Shown here: one piece after another, positions 57,906 to 64,000 of the stretch
How positions within the stretch are numbered: the first letter of the stretch is position 1
How the letters are laid out: every line of letters begins with the position of its first letter
Assembly: GCA_900768125.1 (NCBI GenBank)
Contig: CAAGBS010000031.1
Coordinates: 21,762 to 85,761 of the forward strand
From: Oscillospiraceae bacterium
GTDB taxonomy: Bacteria > Bacillota > Clostridia > Oscillospirales > Ruminococcaceae
Direction: 5' to 3'
DNA length: 64,000 bases
Program-made: the position numbers and the translations under genes
The notes under the pieces: generated by a model
Told to the model about the DNA's origin: nothing
Database searches by the model: none
The model's input: the letters and a program-made list of their open reading frames with translations, nothing else

Positions 57906-58580
57906 TTACTCAGGGACTACTGCCTCCAGGCGGTAGATAGGCTGTCCCAGCTCGGTGAAACGCTTTTCATACTCTGTCATAATATTCCCCTCGAAGCCGC
58001 TGTTATGCAGGTCGAGGGATACGTTTTTCATTGCGAAGCCGTTCTTCGAGAAGTGCTCTATCGAGAACTCGAAAAGCCGCTGATTGTCGGTCTTCTGGTG
58101 TATCTCGGAGCCGGGCTTCATTATCTGCTTGTATATTTCCAGAAATCTGGTGTGAGTGAGGCGGTGGCGCGCGTAGGTCTCCTTCGGGAACGGGCAGCTG
58201 AAATTCAGGTACAGCCGCTCGACAGTGTGCGGACGGAACAGGTGCTCCAGATACTCCGCCTGCCCGAGGCAGAATCGCACGTTCTTGATATCACTATCCA
58301 TCAGCGCTTCTGCCCCGGTGACGAGCACGTTCGGGGTCTTTTCCACCGCGATGTAGTTGATATCCGGATTCCTCCGCGCAAGCTCCAGAATGAAGCTGCC
58401 CTTTCCGCTGCCGACTTCCAGATGAAGCGGGTTGTTGTTCCCGAAAACCTTCATGCTGTCGAAGAACAGGCTATCGTCAAGAGGGTCGTTCGCGTGCTCG
58501 TTCTGGTTCTGCATCACCAGCATCACCGGCGAGCAGGCTTCAAGGCGCTCCTCTAGATGCTTCTTTTTTCTCATTCTCAT
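57906..58580 (-). CDS. trmB: tRNA (guanine-N7)-methyltransferase
   Basis: The 224-residue SAM-dependent enzyme methylates G46 of tRNAs. HLEVGSGKGSFILELARRNP is the SAM motif, NYIAVEKTPNVL follows, and LYLNFSCPFPKETYARHRLT corresponds to the family motif FSDPWPKKRHxKRRL, with Ser-Cys-Pro-Phe replacing the usual Ser-Asp-Pro-Trp. The missing Asp in that motif is notable. LKTDNxxLFEFS-like QKTDNQRLFEFSIEHF is intact. First gene of a two-gene operon with the lipase. Confidence 0.93.
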   Translation of the reverse strand: MRMRKKKHLEERLEACSPVMLVMQNQNEHANDPLDDSLFFDSMKVFGNNNPLHLEVGSGKGSFILELARRNPDINYIAVEKTPNVLVTGAEALMDSDIKNVRFCLGQAEYLEHLFRPHTVERLYLNFSCPFPKETYARHRLTHTRFLEIYKQIMKPGSEIHQKTDNQRLFEFSIEHFSKNGFAMKNVSLDLHNSGFEGNIMTEYEKRFTELGQPIYRLEAVVPE

Positions 58581-58603
58581 ATGTGAAATACCTCAGTAAA
58601 ATT

Positions 58604-58634
58604 ACCGCCGTGCAGTATCGCTCCGCACGGCGGC
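58604..58634 (-). terminator. Terminator after lysA
   Basis: CCGCCGTGC pairs with GCACGGCGG around a ~12-base loop; the minus strand continues TAATTTTAC. Confidence 0.75.
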
Positions 58635-58650
58635 ATTATTTTCTCAACAA

Positions 58651-59916
58651 TTAAACATCAAAGTTGAAGTTTGCAAAATCAAATGTGGAGAAGTAGTCAG
58701 CAGCGGTCTCAGCGCGTCTTATCATCTTGACTGAGCCGTCCTCGCGGAGCAGCAGTTCTGCGCTTCTGAGCTTGCCGTTGTAGTTGTAGCCCATCGAGAA
58801 GCCGTGCGCGCCCGCGTCATGAATGGCAATGTAGTCGCCGATGTCGATTTTCGGGAGCATTCTGTCCACCGCGAACTTGTCGCAGTTCTCGCACAGACCG
58901 CCGGTAACGTCATACTTGTGGTCGCAGGGCTCGTTTTCCTTGCCGAGGACCGTAATGTGATGGTAAGCGCCGTAGATAGCCGGTCTCATGAGGTTAGCAG
59001 CGCAGGCGTCCAAACCGATGTACTCCTTGTAGATGTGCTTCTCGCGGATAGCCTTTGCGATGAGCATTCCGTTGGGTGCGAGCATGAAGCGTCCCAGTTC
59101 GGTGAAAAGCCTGATATTGCCAAGGCCTGCGGGAACCAGTATCTCATCGAACTTTTCGTGGACCTTTTCGCCGATGACTGCAATATCGTTGGCAGGCTGG
59201 TCGGGGCGGTAGGGAATGCCTACGCCGCCGGAGAGATTGATGAAGCTCAGCTCCACGCCGGTCTTTTCCTTTATCTCGACCGCAGTGCGGAACAGAATGC
59301 CCGCGAGCGTGGGGTAGTAGTCGTTAGTCAGCGTGTTGCTTGCGAGGAACGCGTGCATACCGAACTTCTTCGCGCCCTTTTCCTTGAGTATGCGGTAGCC
59401 CTCGATAAGCTGGTCGTGCGTGAAGCCGTACTTCGCGTCCTTGGGGGTGTCCATTACGTTGGGGCTTCCGTCGGTCTTGAACTCTCCGCCGGGATTGTAG
59501 CGGCAGGAGATGAACTCCGGTATACCTGTCAGCTTGTCGAGCACGTCAATATGTGTGAAATCATCGAGGTTTATCAGCGCGCCCATCTTGTAGGCAAGCC
59601 TGAAGTCCTCGTCCGGCGTGGCGTTGGAGCTGAACATTATCTCGTGTCCCTCGGCGCCGACCTGACCGCTCAGAAGAAGCTCGGTGTAGCTGGAACAGTC
59701 AAAGCCGCAGCCCTCGCTTCTCAGCACGTTCATGATGAACGGGTTCGGGGTAGCCTTTACAGCAAAGTATTCCTTGAAGCCCTTGTTCCAGGAAAACGCC
59801 TTGAACAGCGCTCTTGCGGTCTCGCGAATGCCTTTCTCATCATAGATGTGGAACGGCGTGGGATAAGTCTTTGCGATCTCTTCGATCTGCTCCTTGGTTA
59901 CGAATGGTTTCTTCAT
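58651..59916 (-). CDS. lysA: Diaminopimelate decarboxylase
   Basis: The 421-residue PLP enzyme of fold III makes lysine from meso-diaminopimelate. Lys54 in EYFAVKATPNPF binds PLP. CGFDCSSYTELLLSGQVGAE, the phosphate-binding LSGGVGIPYRPDQ, FTELGRFMLAPNGMLIAKA and the CENCDKFAVDRMLP motif with the catalytic Cys are present. The last enzyme-like residues GDYIAIHDAGAHGFSMGYNY match LysA. It is the last gene of a run that starts with the esterase at 61139. Confidence 0.92.
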   Translation of the reverse strand: MKKPFVTKEQIEEIAKTYPTPFHIYDEKGIRETARALFKAFSWNKGFKEYFAVKATPNPFIMNVLRSEGCGFDCSSYTELLLSGQVGAEGHEIMFSSNATPDEDFRLAYKMGALINLDDFTHIDVLDKLTGIPEFISCRYNPGGEFKTDGSPNVMDTPKDAKYGFTHDQLIEGYRILKEKGAKKFGMHAFLASNTLTNDYYPTLAGILFRTAVEIKEKTGVELSFINLSGGVGIPYRPDQPANDIAVIGEKVHEKFDEILVPAGLGNIRLFTELGRFMLAPNGMLIAKAIREKHIYKEYIGLDACAANLMRPAIYGAYHHITVLGKENEPCDHKYDVTGGLCENCDKFAVDRMLPKIDIGDYIAIHDAGAHGFSMGYNYNGKLRSAELLLREDGSVKMIRRAETAADYFSTFDFANFNFDV

Positions 59917-59982
59917 TTCTTTTGTTCCTTTCGTTTATGCATTCAGGCGCGGACGGCTCCGCCGCCTGTATAGTATCTGAAT

Positions 59983-60309
59983 TTACCCGAAAATCGGCAT
60001 TGAAAGCAGGAACACCGCCGCGCACAGCACGAACTTCGCGATGATACAGCCGCGCCTTACCCGGTGGTAATCCCGGTCGGAAGCGGATTCCGGCTTTTTC
60101 ATTATGTTGGTTCCCTGCGGGTAAACGCCGCAGACCGAGAACAAGCCGTAAATTATCAGCAAGACCACCAGCATTATGATGTTCCCGCCGCCGGAAACTC
60201 CCAGCGCCATCAGCGCGATGATGACCGCCGCGAATACCGCAAGCATTATCCCGCCCAGTATCTCAGCTTTTTTTTCGCCGGAGGTGTAAGCTACCTTGTC
60301 TGGTACCAT
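59983..60309 (-). CDS. Small membrane protein of unknown function
   Basis: The 108-residue protein has three hydrophobic helices (about residues 18-36, 42-62, 89-106) and a polar loop (YPQGTNIMKKPESASDRDYH). The ATG at 60309 has AAAGGA upstream; a longer frame to 60378 would overlap the preceding gene. No family was recognised. Its neighbours, an esterase and lysA, give no functional clue. Confidence 0.7.
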   Translation of the reverse strand: MVPDKVAYTSGEKKAEILGGIMLAVFAAVIIALMALGVSGGGNIIMLVVLLIIYGLFSVCGVYPQGTNIMKKPESASDRDYHRVRRGCIIAKFVLCAAVFLLSMPIFG

Positions 60310-60329
60310 ATTCTGCGTCCTTTCCCAGC

Positions 60330-61139
60330 TCAGACGTTCATGTACTTCGCGAGGAACTCTGCGGACATGGGTATCCACTCGCGGACGTTGCGGAGGAAGA
60401 ACGCTTCATTCCAGCCGGTCGCCTTGTCGCAGGTGGAAAGCCCGTGGGGACCCTCGTCGAACAGATGCAGTTCAACTGGCACCTTATTCGAAACGCACGC
60501 CTTAGCCATCACAAGCGAGTTGTGCGCGGAAACGCAGTCGTCGTTCGCGGTCGCCCAGATGAATATGGGCGGGGTCTTGGGGGTTACGCGGTTTTCAAGG
60601 GAAAGACGGCTCAGGTCGGAGCGGGAAGCGTCCTCGCCGAGCAGCACCTTGAAGCTGCCCTCATGCGGAGCAGTCACGCCGCTGATGACCGGATAGCAGA
60701 GTATCGCCGCGTTCGGGCGGAGGTCCTCCGGCTCGCAGCCGATGGTCTTGGTGAGCGCGATATCGCTCCACATGGTCGCGAGACAGCCTGCGAGATGTCC
60801 GCCGGCGGAGCAGCCGAGAACAGCCATCTTCTGCGGGTCTATCTTAAATTCCTCGGCGCGCATGCGTATCTTGTAGAATATGTATGCGGCGTCCATAAGC
60901 GGCTCAGGGAAGCGCGCGTTGCAGCCGTAGGTGACAACGAAAGCCGCGTATCCCAGCGCGAGGTACTGCAGCGCGATAGGCTCACCCTCGCGGTCGGAGC
61001 AGTATTCATACCCGCCGCCCGGGAAGATGAGGACAGCCGGACGCTTTTCGCAGAAAGGAAGACCCGCGATGGAATCGGGAAGATAAGCCCGGACGAATGC
61101 AGTCTTGTCGGTGTTGATATTAAAGGTCTTGATGGTCAT
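60330..61139 (-). CDS. Alpha/beta hydrolase/esterase (BD-FAE or acetyl esterase type)
   Basis: The 269-residue protein has the dienelactone-hydrolase-like esterase layout. VLIFPGGGYEYCSDREGEPI forms the oxyanion hole, LGCSAGGHLAG holds the nucleophile Ser111, TANDDCVSAHNS the acid region and DEGPHGLS the catalytic His. Relatives act as acetylxylan or feruloyl esterases or de-acetylate oligosaccharides inside the cell; no signal peptide is present. GAGGAG precedes ATG 61139. Head of a three-gene run (esterase, membrane protein, lysA). Confidence 0.88.
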   Translation of the reverse strand: MTIKTFNINTDKTAFVRAYLPDSIAGLPFCEKRPAVLIFPGGGYEYCSDREGEPIALQYLALGYAAFVVTYGCNARFPEPLMDAAYIFYKIRMRAEEFKIDPQKMAVLGCSAGGHLAGCLATMWSDIALTKTIGCEPEDLRPNAAILCYPVISGVTAPHEGSFKVLLGEDASRSDLSRLSLENRVTPKTPPIFIWATANDDCVSAHNSLVMAKACVSNKVPVELHLFDEGPHGLSTCDKATGWNEAFFLRNVREWIPMSAEFLAKYMNV

Positions 61140-61198
61140 TTTTCTGCTCCTCTTGTTGATATATAGATACAAATAATATCTGGGTATTTTACTATAAC

Positions 61199-61227
61199 AT
61201 TGTACCATTTTTTTATGAAAAAATCAA
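61199..61227 (-). promoter_or_regulatory. Promoter of the esterase-lysA run
   Basis: TTGATT (61227-61222), 17-base spacer, TACAAT (61204-61199) on the minus strand. Confidence 0.65.
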
Positions 61228-61263
61228 GGGGTAAACGAAATAAATGCGCCGCTGTGCCGAGAA

Positions 61264-61287
61264 ACGGAAACGGGCAGCCCGAAAGCC
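61264..61287 (-). terminator. Hairpin after serA
   Basis: ACGGGC-GGC pairs with GCTGCCCGT with one mismatch; only a weak T-rich stretch follows on the minus strand. Confidence 0.5.
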
Positions 61288-61315
61288 GCCCGTGTGCGTA
61301 TTCAGTTAAATCAAA

Positions 61316-62479
61316 TTACTTGATGACTCTTACGGAAACAACGCCGGAAACAGCCTTGATAGCCGCCTCGATGCCGGAAGCGTCGCCCTTTACGTCAAGG
61401 CAGGTATAAGCGTAGTCCTTCTTGGACTTGCTTACCATGTTCTCGATGTTCAGACCAGCGGCGGAAACCGGAGCGGTGATGTTGTTCAGCAGACCCTCTG
61501 CGTTCTTGTGGATAACGCAGATCTTTGCGTTGCCGGAAATAGCCATCTCAACGTTCGGCAGGTTGACGGAGTTCCTGATGTTGCCGTTCTCGATGTAGTC
61601 AACGATCTCCTTGACTGCCATAACTGCGCAGTTGTCCTCGCTCTCGGGAGTGGAAGCGCCCAGGTGCGGCATTGCTACAACGCCGTCCAGACCGATGAGC
61701 CCATCGGTAGCGAAGTCGGTCACATAGCAAGCCATGCCGCCGTTTGCCAGCGCGTCGATGATAGCCTTTTCGTCAACGAGGGTGTCGCGGGCGAAGTTCA
61801 GCAGACGTACAGTCTTCTTCATGGAAGCGATAGCTTCTGCGTTTATCATACCCTTGGTGTCAGGCAGAGCCGGAACGTGCAGGGTGATGTAGTCGCACTT
61901 CTCGAAGATCTCCTTGTTGCTCTTTACATAGTGAACTTTGCCGGAGAGCTTCAGTGCGTTCTCAACGGAGAGGAACGGGTCAGCGCCGTAAACGTCCATG
62001 CCGAGCTCAGCGGCTGCGTTGGCTACCAGGATACCGATAGCACCTAGACCGATAACGCCCAGCTTCTTGCCCATTATCTCAGGACCTACGAACTGGCTCT
62101 TGCCTTTCTCGACCAGCTTTCCTACCTCGTCGCCCTTGCCCTTGAGGGTCTTGATCCAGTCCATAGCGGCAGGGATCTTTCTGGAGGACAACAGCAGACC
62201 GGCGATGACAAGCTCCTTAACGGCGTTTGCGTTAGCGCCGGGGGTGTTGAATACTACAATGCCCTTTTCGGTGCACTTGTCGATCGGGATATTATTGACG
62301 CCTGCGCCTGCTCTTGCGATAGCGAGCAGATTAGAAGGCAGTTCCATCTCATGCATGGAAGCGGAGCGCACCAGGATAGCGTCAGGGTTCTTTTCATCGT
62401 CGCTTACGGTGTACTTGCCCTTGTCGAGCAGGTCGGTGCCGCATGCGGCGATCTTATTGAGTGTAAGTACGTTATACAT
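61316..62479 (-). CDS. serA: D-3-phosphoglycerate dehydrogenase
   Basis: The 387-residue NAD enzyme performs the first step of serine synthesis. AIARAGAGVNNIPIDKCTEK and VVFNTPGANANAVKELV form the substrate region, LGVIGLGAIGILVANAAAEL the NAD-binding loop, and the catalytic Arg, Glu and His appear in FARDTLVDEKAI, VTDFATD and MPHLGASTPESEDN. A C-terminal ACT domain (KICVIHKNAEGLLNNITAPV) can bind serine for feedback control. It follows serC by 24 bases. Confidence 0.94.
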   Translation of the reverse strand: MYNVLTLNKIAACGTDLLDKGKYTVSDDEKNPDAILVRSASMHEMELPSNLLAIARAGAGVNNIPIDKCTEKGIVVFNTPGANANAVKELVIAGLLLSSRKIPAAMDWIKTLKGKGDEVGKLVEKGKSQFVGPEIMGKKLGVIGLGAIGILVANAAAELGMDVYGADPFLSVENALKLSGKVHYVKSNKEIFEKCDYITLHVPALPDTKGMINAEAIASMKKTVRLLNFARDTLVDEKAIIDALANGGMACYVTDFATDGLIGLDGVVAMPHLGASTPESEDNCAVMAVKEIVDYIENGNIRNSVNLPNVEMAISGNAKICVIHKNAEGLLNNITAPVSAAGLNIENMVSKSKKDYAYTCLDVKGDASGIEAAIKAVSGVVSVRVIK

Positions 62480-62503
62480 TTCAGTGAATCTCCTTTACAG
62501 AAC

Positions 62504-63583
62504 TCAGCCGTTCTCAGCTTCGAACTTCTTCATAAATTCTACCAGCTTCTCAACGCCCTCGATAGGCATTGCGTTGTAGATGGAAGCTCTCATGCCGCCG
62601 ACCGTTCTGTGACCCTTGAGGTTAACGAAGCCAGCCGCGGTAGCCTCCTTGACGAACTTGGCGTCAAGTTCCTCGTTGCCGGTGACGAACGGAACGTTCA
62701 TCAGAGAACGATCCTGCGGAACAACGGTGCCCTTGAACAGCTTGCTCTGGTCGAGGAAATCGTAAAGGATCTTAGCCTTCTTCTCATTGTGAGCCTTCAT
62801 AGCCTCGAGACCGCCCATCTTCTTTATCCACTTGAAAACCTTGCCGCAGATGTAGATAGCGTAGCAGTTCGGGGTGTTGTAGAGGGAGTCGTTGTCAGCC
62901 TGTGTCTTCCACTTCAGCATGGTGGGAGTTCCGGGGAGAACATCATCGGTGATGAGATCCTCGCGGATAATCGCGATAACGAGACCTGCGGGGCCTACGT
63001 TCTTCTGAACGCCGCCGTAGATAACGCCGTACTTGGTAACGTCAACCGGCTCGGACAGGAAGCAGGAGGACACGTCAGCGACCAGTGTGTGACCCTTTGT
63101 GTTGGGGAGGGTCTTGAACTTGGTGCCGTAGATGGTGTTGTTCTCGCAGATGTAAACATAGTCTGCGTCCTCGGGGATATCGAGGTCGGAGCAGTCGGGG
63201 ATATAGGAGAAGGTCTTGTCTGCGGAGGAAGCCACTGCGACTGCGTCGCCGTAGATCTTTGCTTCCTGCCATGCCTTCTTTGCCCACTGACCTGTGATTA
63301 TGTAAGCTGCCTTCTTGTTCTTCATGAGGTTCATCGGAACAGCCGCGAACTGCTGTGAAGCGCCGCCCTGCAGGAACAGTACCTTGTAGTTATCCGGAAT
63401 GTTCATGATCTCACGGATATCCTTCTCGGCTTCCTTGATGATAGCGTCGTATGCCTTTGAACGGTGGGACATCTCCATAACGGACATGCCTGTGCCCTTG
63501 TAATCAAGCATTTCGTCTGCTGCTTCCTTGAGGACTTCCTCGGGCAGCACTGCGGGACCTGCGCTGAAGTTATAAACTCTCAT
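62504..63583 (-). CDS. serC: Phosphoserine aminotransferase
   Basis: The 359-residue PLP enzyme transaminates 3-phosphohydroxypyruvate, the second step of serine synthesis, and can serve pyridoxine synthesis. The N-terminus VYNFSAGPAVLPEEVLKEAA, VLFLQGGASQQFAAVPMN, HTLVADVSSCFLSEPVDVT and the PLP-binding Lys194 in YGGVQKNVGPAGL are typical. ATG 63583 has AGGAGG upstream. First gene of the serC-serA operon, with a consensus promoter. Confidence 0.96.
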   Translation of the reverse strand: MRVYNFSAGPAVLPEEVLKEAADEMLDYKGTGMSVMEMSHRSKAYDAIIKEAEKDIREIMNIPDNYKVLFLQGGASQQFAAVPMNLMKNKKAAYIITGQWAKKAWQEAKIYGDAVAVASSADKTFSYIPDCSDLDIPEDADYVYICENNTIYGTKFKTLPNTKGHTLVADVSSCFLSEPVDVTKYGVIYGGVQKNVGPAGLVIAIIREDLITDDVLPGTPTMLKWKTQADNDSLYNTPNCYAIYICGKVFKWIKKMGGLEAMKAHNEKKAKILYDFLDQSKLFKGTVVPQDRSLMNVPFVTGNEELDAKFVKEATAAGFVNLKGHRTVGGMRASIYNAMPIEGVEKLVEFMKKFEAENG

Positions 63584-63626
63584 TGAATTGCCTCCTGTAA
63601 TGTTTGCTGTCATATGATGACGCGCG

Positions 63627-63649
63627 GACTGCCAAACCGCTTTGCAGTC
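63627..63649 (-). other. Hairpin in the serC leader
   Basis: GACTGC pairs with GCAGTC around an ~11-base loop in the ~85-base leader. No T-run or known riboswitch motif was recognised. Confidence 0.4.
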
Positions 63650-63672
63650 TGCATTGATGAATCAACACTTCT

Positions 63673-63701
63673 ATTATAAGACAATTTTCCCGTTATGTCA
63701 A
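63673..63701 (-). promoter_or_regulatory. Consensus promoter of serC-serA
   Basis: TTGACA (63701-63696), 17-base spacer, TATAAT (63678-63673) on the minus strand. Confidence 0.85.
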
Positions 63702-64000
63702 GACTGAAATACCCGTTATGCAAAATTATTTTATCTTTTCTGCAATTTCGGGACAGGTTTCTTGCGGAAATCAGCCTGCGGCGGTGAATTAATTCACATG
63801 CGTGTATTCGGGTATGACAGCAGGGACGATGTGCGATTCACGGGGTATGTGGATTTTGGCTGAAACTTGTGTTTAGAATGGTTCGGAATTAAATGGCGGG
63901 AGGGGCAAACAGGACGTTTGCCCGCACGCCTCAGAGCGCAGCATGGACGCTGCGCATTCAATGGGGGGAGGGGCAAGCCCCTCCCGCCATTGAATCCATC
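63702..64000. other. Intergenic region upstream of serC
   Basis: It is AT-rich to about 63800, then holds repeat copy 2. No gene is supported before the window edge. Confidence 0.6.
63863..63985 (-). repeat. Palindrome-rich interspersed repeat, copy 2 (inverted)
   Basis: It is the reverse complement of 3303-3426 with only two or three differences over ~123 bp, carrying the same three inverted repeats. The unit end is followed by another CGCCATTGAAT, as if a further module begins at the window edge. Confidence 0.85.

Noticed and set aside
63584..63672. Riboswitch or T-box in the serC leader
   Set aside because: The leader is short with one 6-bp hairpin, no T-box sequence and no terminator; too little support.

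Overview
The window looks like a chromosomal segment of an anaerobic, low-GC-lineage Gram-positive bacterium of the class Clostridia, most likely a Ruminococcus-like member of the Oscillospirales. Supporting signs are a class III (oxygen-sensitive) ribonucleotide reductase, a split archaeal-type glutamate synthase with an ANTAR antiterminator, GatCAB, the ScpA-ScpB-DUF2953-YtfJ-DacF sporulation-type cluster, hybrid cluster protein, AGGAGG-type ribosome binding sites and very regular TTGACA-N17-TATAAT promoters. No rRNA, tRNA, CRISPR array, insertion sequence or phage gene was seen. Species-level assignment is not possible from the sequence alone.

Layout: 1-3200 holds the 5' part of nrdD and an rpiB-upp operon. 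3478-9143 is one leftward operon for glutamate synthesis: glutamine amidotransferase, FMN/Fe-S glutamate synthase core, four-cluster ferredoxin, FAD/NAD oxidoreductase, GXGXG subunit and an ANTAR regulator. It is preceded by a leader with hexaloop hairpins and an intrinsic terminator. 9729-12924 is gatCAB. 12978-19919 carries lipoproteins (SGNH hydrolase, clostripain-type protease), an SCP2-domain protein, a U32-like protein, a DUF421/DUF4363 pair and a TM2 protein. 20399-31463 holds minD-like/mgsA, a fucose-isomerase-like gene, a MATE/malQ operon, a double GNAT, rnr, secG, a DUF368 transporter and a small protein whose C-terminus resembles the glycyl-radical motif of NrdD.

31543-34950 is a sugar ABC importer without its ATPase, preceded by a 600-bp regulatory region with two cre-like operators and a helically phased repeat array. 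35556-38691 encodes three parts of a biotin-dependent carboxyltransferase. 38919-44106 is the site-2 protease/scpA/scpB/DUF2953/ytfJ/dacF/rluB cluster. 44250-45372 holds two lipoproteins, then hcp. 47321-50251 is a zur-znuACB zinc uptake operon with its own Fur-type box. 50417-54396 holds a zinc-ribbon protein, a PH-like protein, a GT4 glycosyltransferase and a sugar isomerase. 54449-63583 holds topB, a 41-residue membrane protein behind a structured leader, an alpha/beta hydrolase with trmB, lysA with an esterase and a membrane protein, and serC-serA.

The genes serve central nitrogen and amino-acid supply, envelope and sporulation functions, polysaccharide and sugar use and metal homeostasis. 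The most unusual items are the stand-alone NrdD-like glycyl-radical protein (31197), the switch-like leader before the 41-aa protein (56588-56790), the ANTAR-type leader of the glutamate synthase operon, the phased repeat array upstream of the sugar transporter, and a palindrome-rich interspersed repeat present in inverted copies near both window ends.
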